The notes under the pieces were generated by a model. That model did no database searches, was not told where the DNA came from, and saw only the letters and a program-made list of their open reading frames with translations. A DNA stretch of 64,000 nt from Chaetoceros tenuissimus (lineage: Eukaryota; Bacillariophyta; Thalassiosirophyceae; Chaetocerotales; Chaetocerotaceae): assembly GCA_021927905.1 (NCBI GenBank), contig BLLK01000046.1, positions 682,001-746,000 of the forward strand. The letters run 5' to 3'. Below are positions 62,814 through 64,000 of this stretch, piece by piece; the stretch's first letter is position 1; each line of letters starts with the position of its first letter. The translations under genes and the position numbers were made by a program.

Positions 62814-63056
62814 AAAAGAATAATGTATAAATAGAGATTTAGAACCAATGCTTCAGACATGTTTTAAAAATATAATCCAGATTGATCTAGAAATGTACTG
62901 AAGATTGTTTTTCAGTTTCTTAAACAACTTATGACTGTAATCAATGGTTCGAATCATTAAATTAGTTCCTTTCAATAGTCACAAAAGAAAGAACGATCTA
63001 CGGAGGAGAAAATAGATATTACTAGCAAAACAGTTTATTTCATTTAGATTAGGTGT

Positions 63057-63488
63057 TTAAGAACGTGGCTTCTCCTTCTTCTCCTTGTAAAGAGCAAGGA
63101 TGGAAACTCCCGCTACCTTTGCTACCTTAAATCTAACTCCAGGAATATCTCCTACAGCGTGTCCGGAACGTCCGAAACCAGAGATGAGTACTTCATCGTT
63201 CTCATCAACGTAGTTCAAACAACCATCTCTTGGTACGAAAGCTGCAATTTTCTTTCCGTTCTTGATAAGCTGTACACGTACGCACTTACGGATAGCACTG
63301 TTTGGCTGCTTAGCCTCAATTCCGATCTTCTCAAGAACAATTCCCTTAGCCATGGTAGCTCCTCCCATAGGGTTAGCCTTCATAGCAGTGATAGAGTTCT
63401 TCTTACAGTACTGCTTATCATTCCACTTTTGCTCACGGCGGTGGCTTCTGAGCTTACGTCCGGTACGAATTCCACTTGGCTTTCCCAT
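63057..63488 (-). CDS. RPS23: Small ribosomal subunit protein uS12 (RPS23)
   Basis: 143 residues, matching cytosolic uS12 end to end: '[20 protein letters not shown]', '[20 protein letters not shown]', '[20 protein letters not shown]', '[20 protein letters not shown]', '[20 protein letters not shown]'. The conserved '[10 protein letters not shown]' loop contains the proline that is hydroxylated in other eukaryotes. uS12 sits at the decoding centre of the 40S subunit. A good 3' splice signal lies just upstream in the 5' UTR (see the next entry). Confidence 0.96.
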   Translation of the reverse strand: MGKPSGIRTGRKLRSHRREQKWNDKQYCKKNSITAMKANPMGGATMAKGIVLEKIGIEAKQPNSAIRKCVRVQLIKNGKKIAAFVPRDGCLNYVDENDEVLISGFGRSGHAVGDIPGVRFKVAKVAGVSILALYKEKKEKPRS

Positions 63489-64000
63489 TTTAAATTGCTT
63501 TTATTATCTATGAGGAGGAAAAAGAAAGGTTAGTACAATGAATTCACACAAATGAAGGAACCAGATTTTCTTCAAGATTCCCATGCGATGTGTATGACGG
63601 ATTATTTGCATAGATTCATATGCCTCTTTTAATTTTTCGTACAACGAACATTTTCCATCCTTTAGACCATCATAGGTATCACTATCGTGACGTGAGGCAA
63701 GTGCACATACAACGTATTGTGCACAGTCGTTTTTACTTTCAATCTAGTTCTTGACCCAACTCAAAATCGAAGTCCGCGCCAAGAGTGCATCCATGCAATC
63801 ATAATTCTTGGTCATATATTCACATCGCTGAGCTAATTTGCATAGGCATAGAAGAGGAACATACCTAACTTGACACAAAAGTAAGCCTGCTAGTTAAAAC
63901 AGAAGAGACGAGCGATGAAACCAAAATGGCCTAGTAATGTGTGCTCCTCAAGTAAGTGGTAGAAATTGCTTGTTTGTAACGGTTTTTTAACTACTAAGGG
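63489..64000 (-). promoter_or_regulatory. Putative 5' UTR intron and upstream region of RPS23
   Basis: On the minus strand a TACTAAC branch-point-like sequence (63536-63530) is followed by a pyrimidine run and CATAG ending near 63508, 20 bases before the start codon. A GTATGT donor candidate lies at 63864-63859. Together they could form a 5' UTR intron of about 355 bp, common in ribosomal protein genes. The remaining sequence to 64000 shows no gene. Confidence 0.45.

Overview
The window looks like a stretch of nuclear genome from an AT-rich diatom, or a close photosynthetic stramenopile. Three things support this: dense intron-poor genes with short GT-AG introns (mostly about 70-110 bp); several proteins whose signal peptide ends in an A-x-A-F or S-A-F type junction, the bipartite plastid-import motif of diatoms; and lineage-typical domain mixes (ShKT domains on hydroxylase-like and sulfatase proteins, Stc1-like zinc repeats, a selenocysteine MsrA). 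A Chaetoceros-like centric diatom would fit, but the genus is only a guess. About 38 protein-coding genes or gene parts are supported, plus three clear pseudogenes. No tRNA, rRNA or CRISPR was recognised. Many starts used here are the first in-frame ATG rather than the longest open frame.

Layout: 0-14.2 kb holds the 3' end of a NOA1/YqeH GTPase gene, a decayed oxygenase copy, two closely related secreted trypsins on opposite strands about 10 kb apart (each with one 71-bp intron at the same site), and between them ArfGAP, a cupin, COP9 subunit 1, a repeat-rich secreted protein, GPN1 and an intact 2OG-Fe(II) oxygenase. 14.5-22.9 kb carries a coiled-coil protein, a plastid-targeted BMT5-like methyltransferase, a zinc-repeat protein, splicing factor ESS2, an SLC9B antiporter and a small secreted Cys-rich protein. 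22.9-28 kb is a decayed zone: a frameshifted zinc-ribbon gene, a broken leucyl-tRNA synthetase, short repeats and an unidentified half-readable coding stretch.

28-45.6 kb is ordinary gene-dense sequence: a Ser-rich protein, plastid transaldolase, VDAC, a bromodomain protein, MAD1, a duplicated hairpin element, a prolyl oligopeptidase with a plastid-type presequence, an ankyrin protein, a ShKT/P4H-like protein with altered iron ligands, and CDK7. 46-64 kb has an S74-domain secreted protein, a 2.3-kb gene-free stretch, a KOW-motif protein, FEN1, the selenoprotein MsrA, a PAPS-transporter-like SLC35B, an OsmC-like protein, a four-exon sulfatase with ShKT repeats, a P4H-like oxygenase and ribosomal protein uS12.

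The genes do not form one pathway. Themes are nuclear housekeeping (ESS2, MAD1, FEN1, CDK7, GPN1, CSN1), plastid or redox proteins (transaldolase, MsrA, cupin, BMT5-like) and a secreted/extracellular set (trypsins, S74 protein, sulfatase, repeat protein). The most interesting single item is the in-frame TGA of the MsrA gene at 54350-54352.
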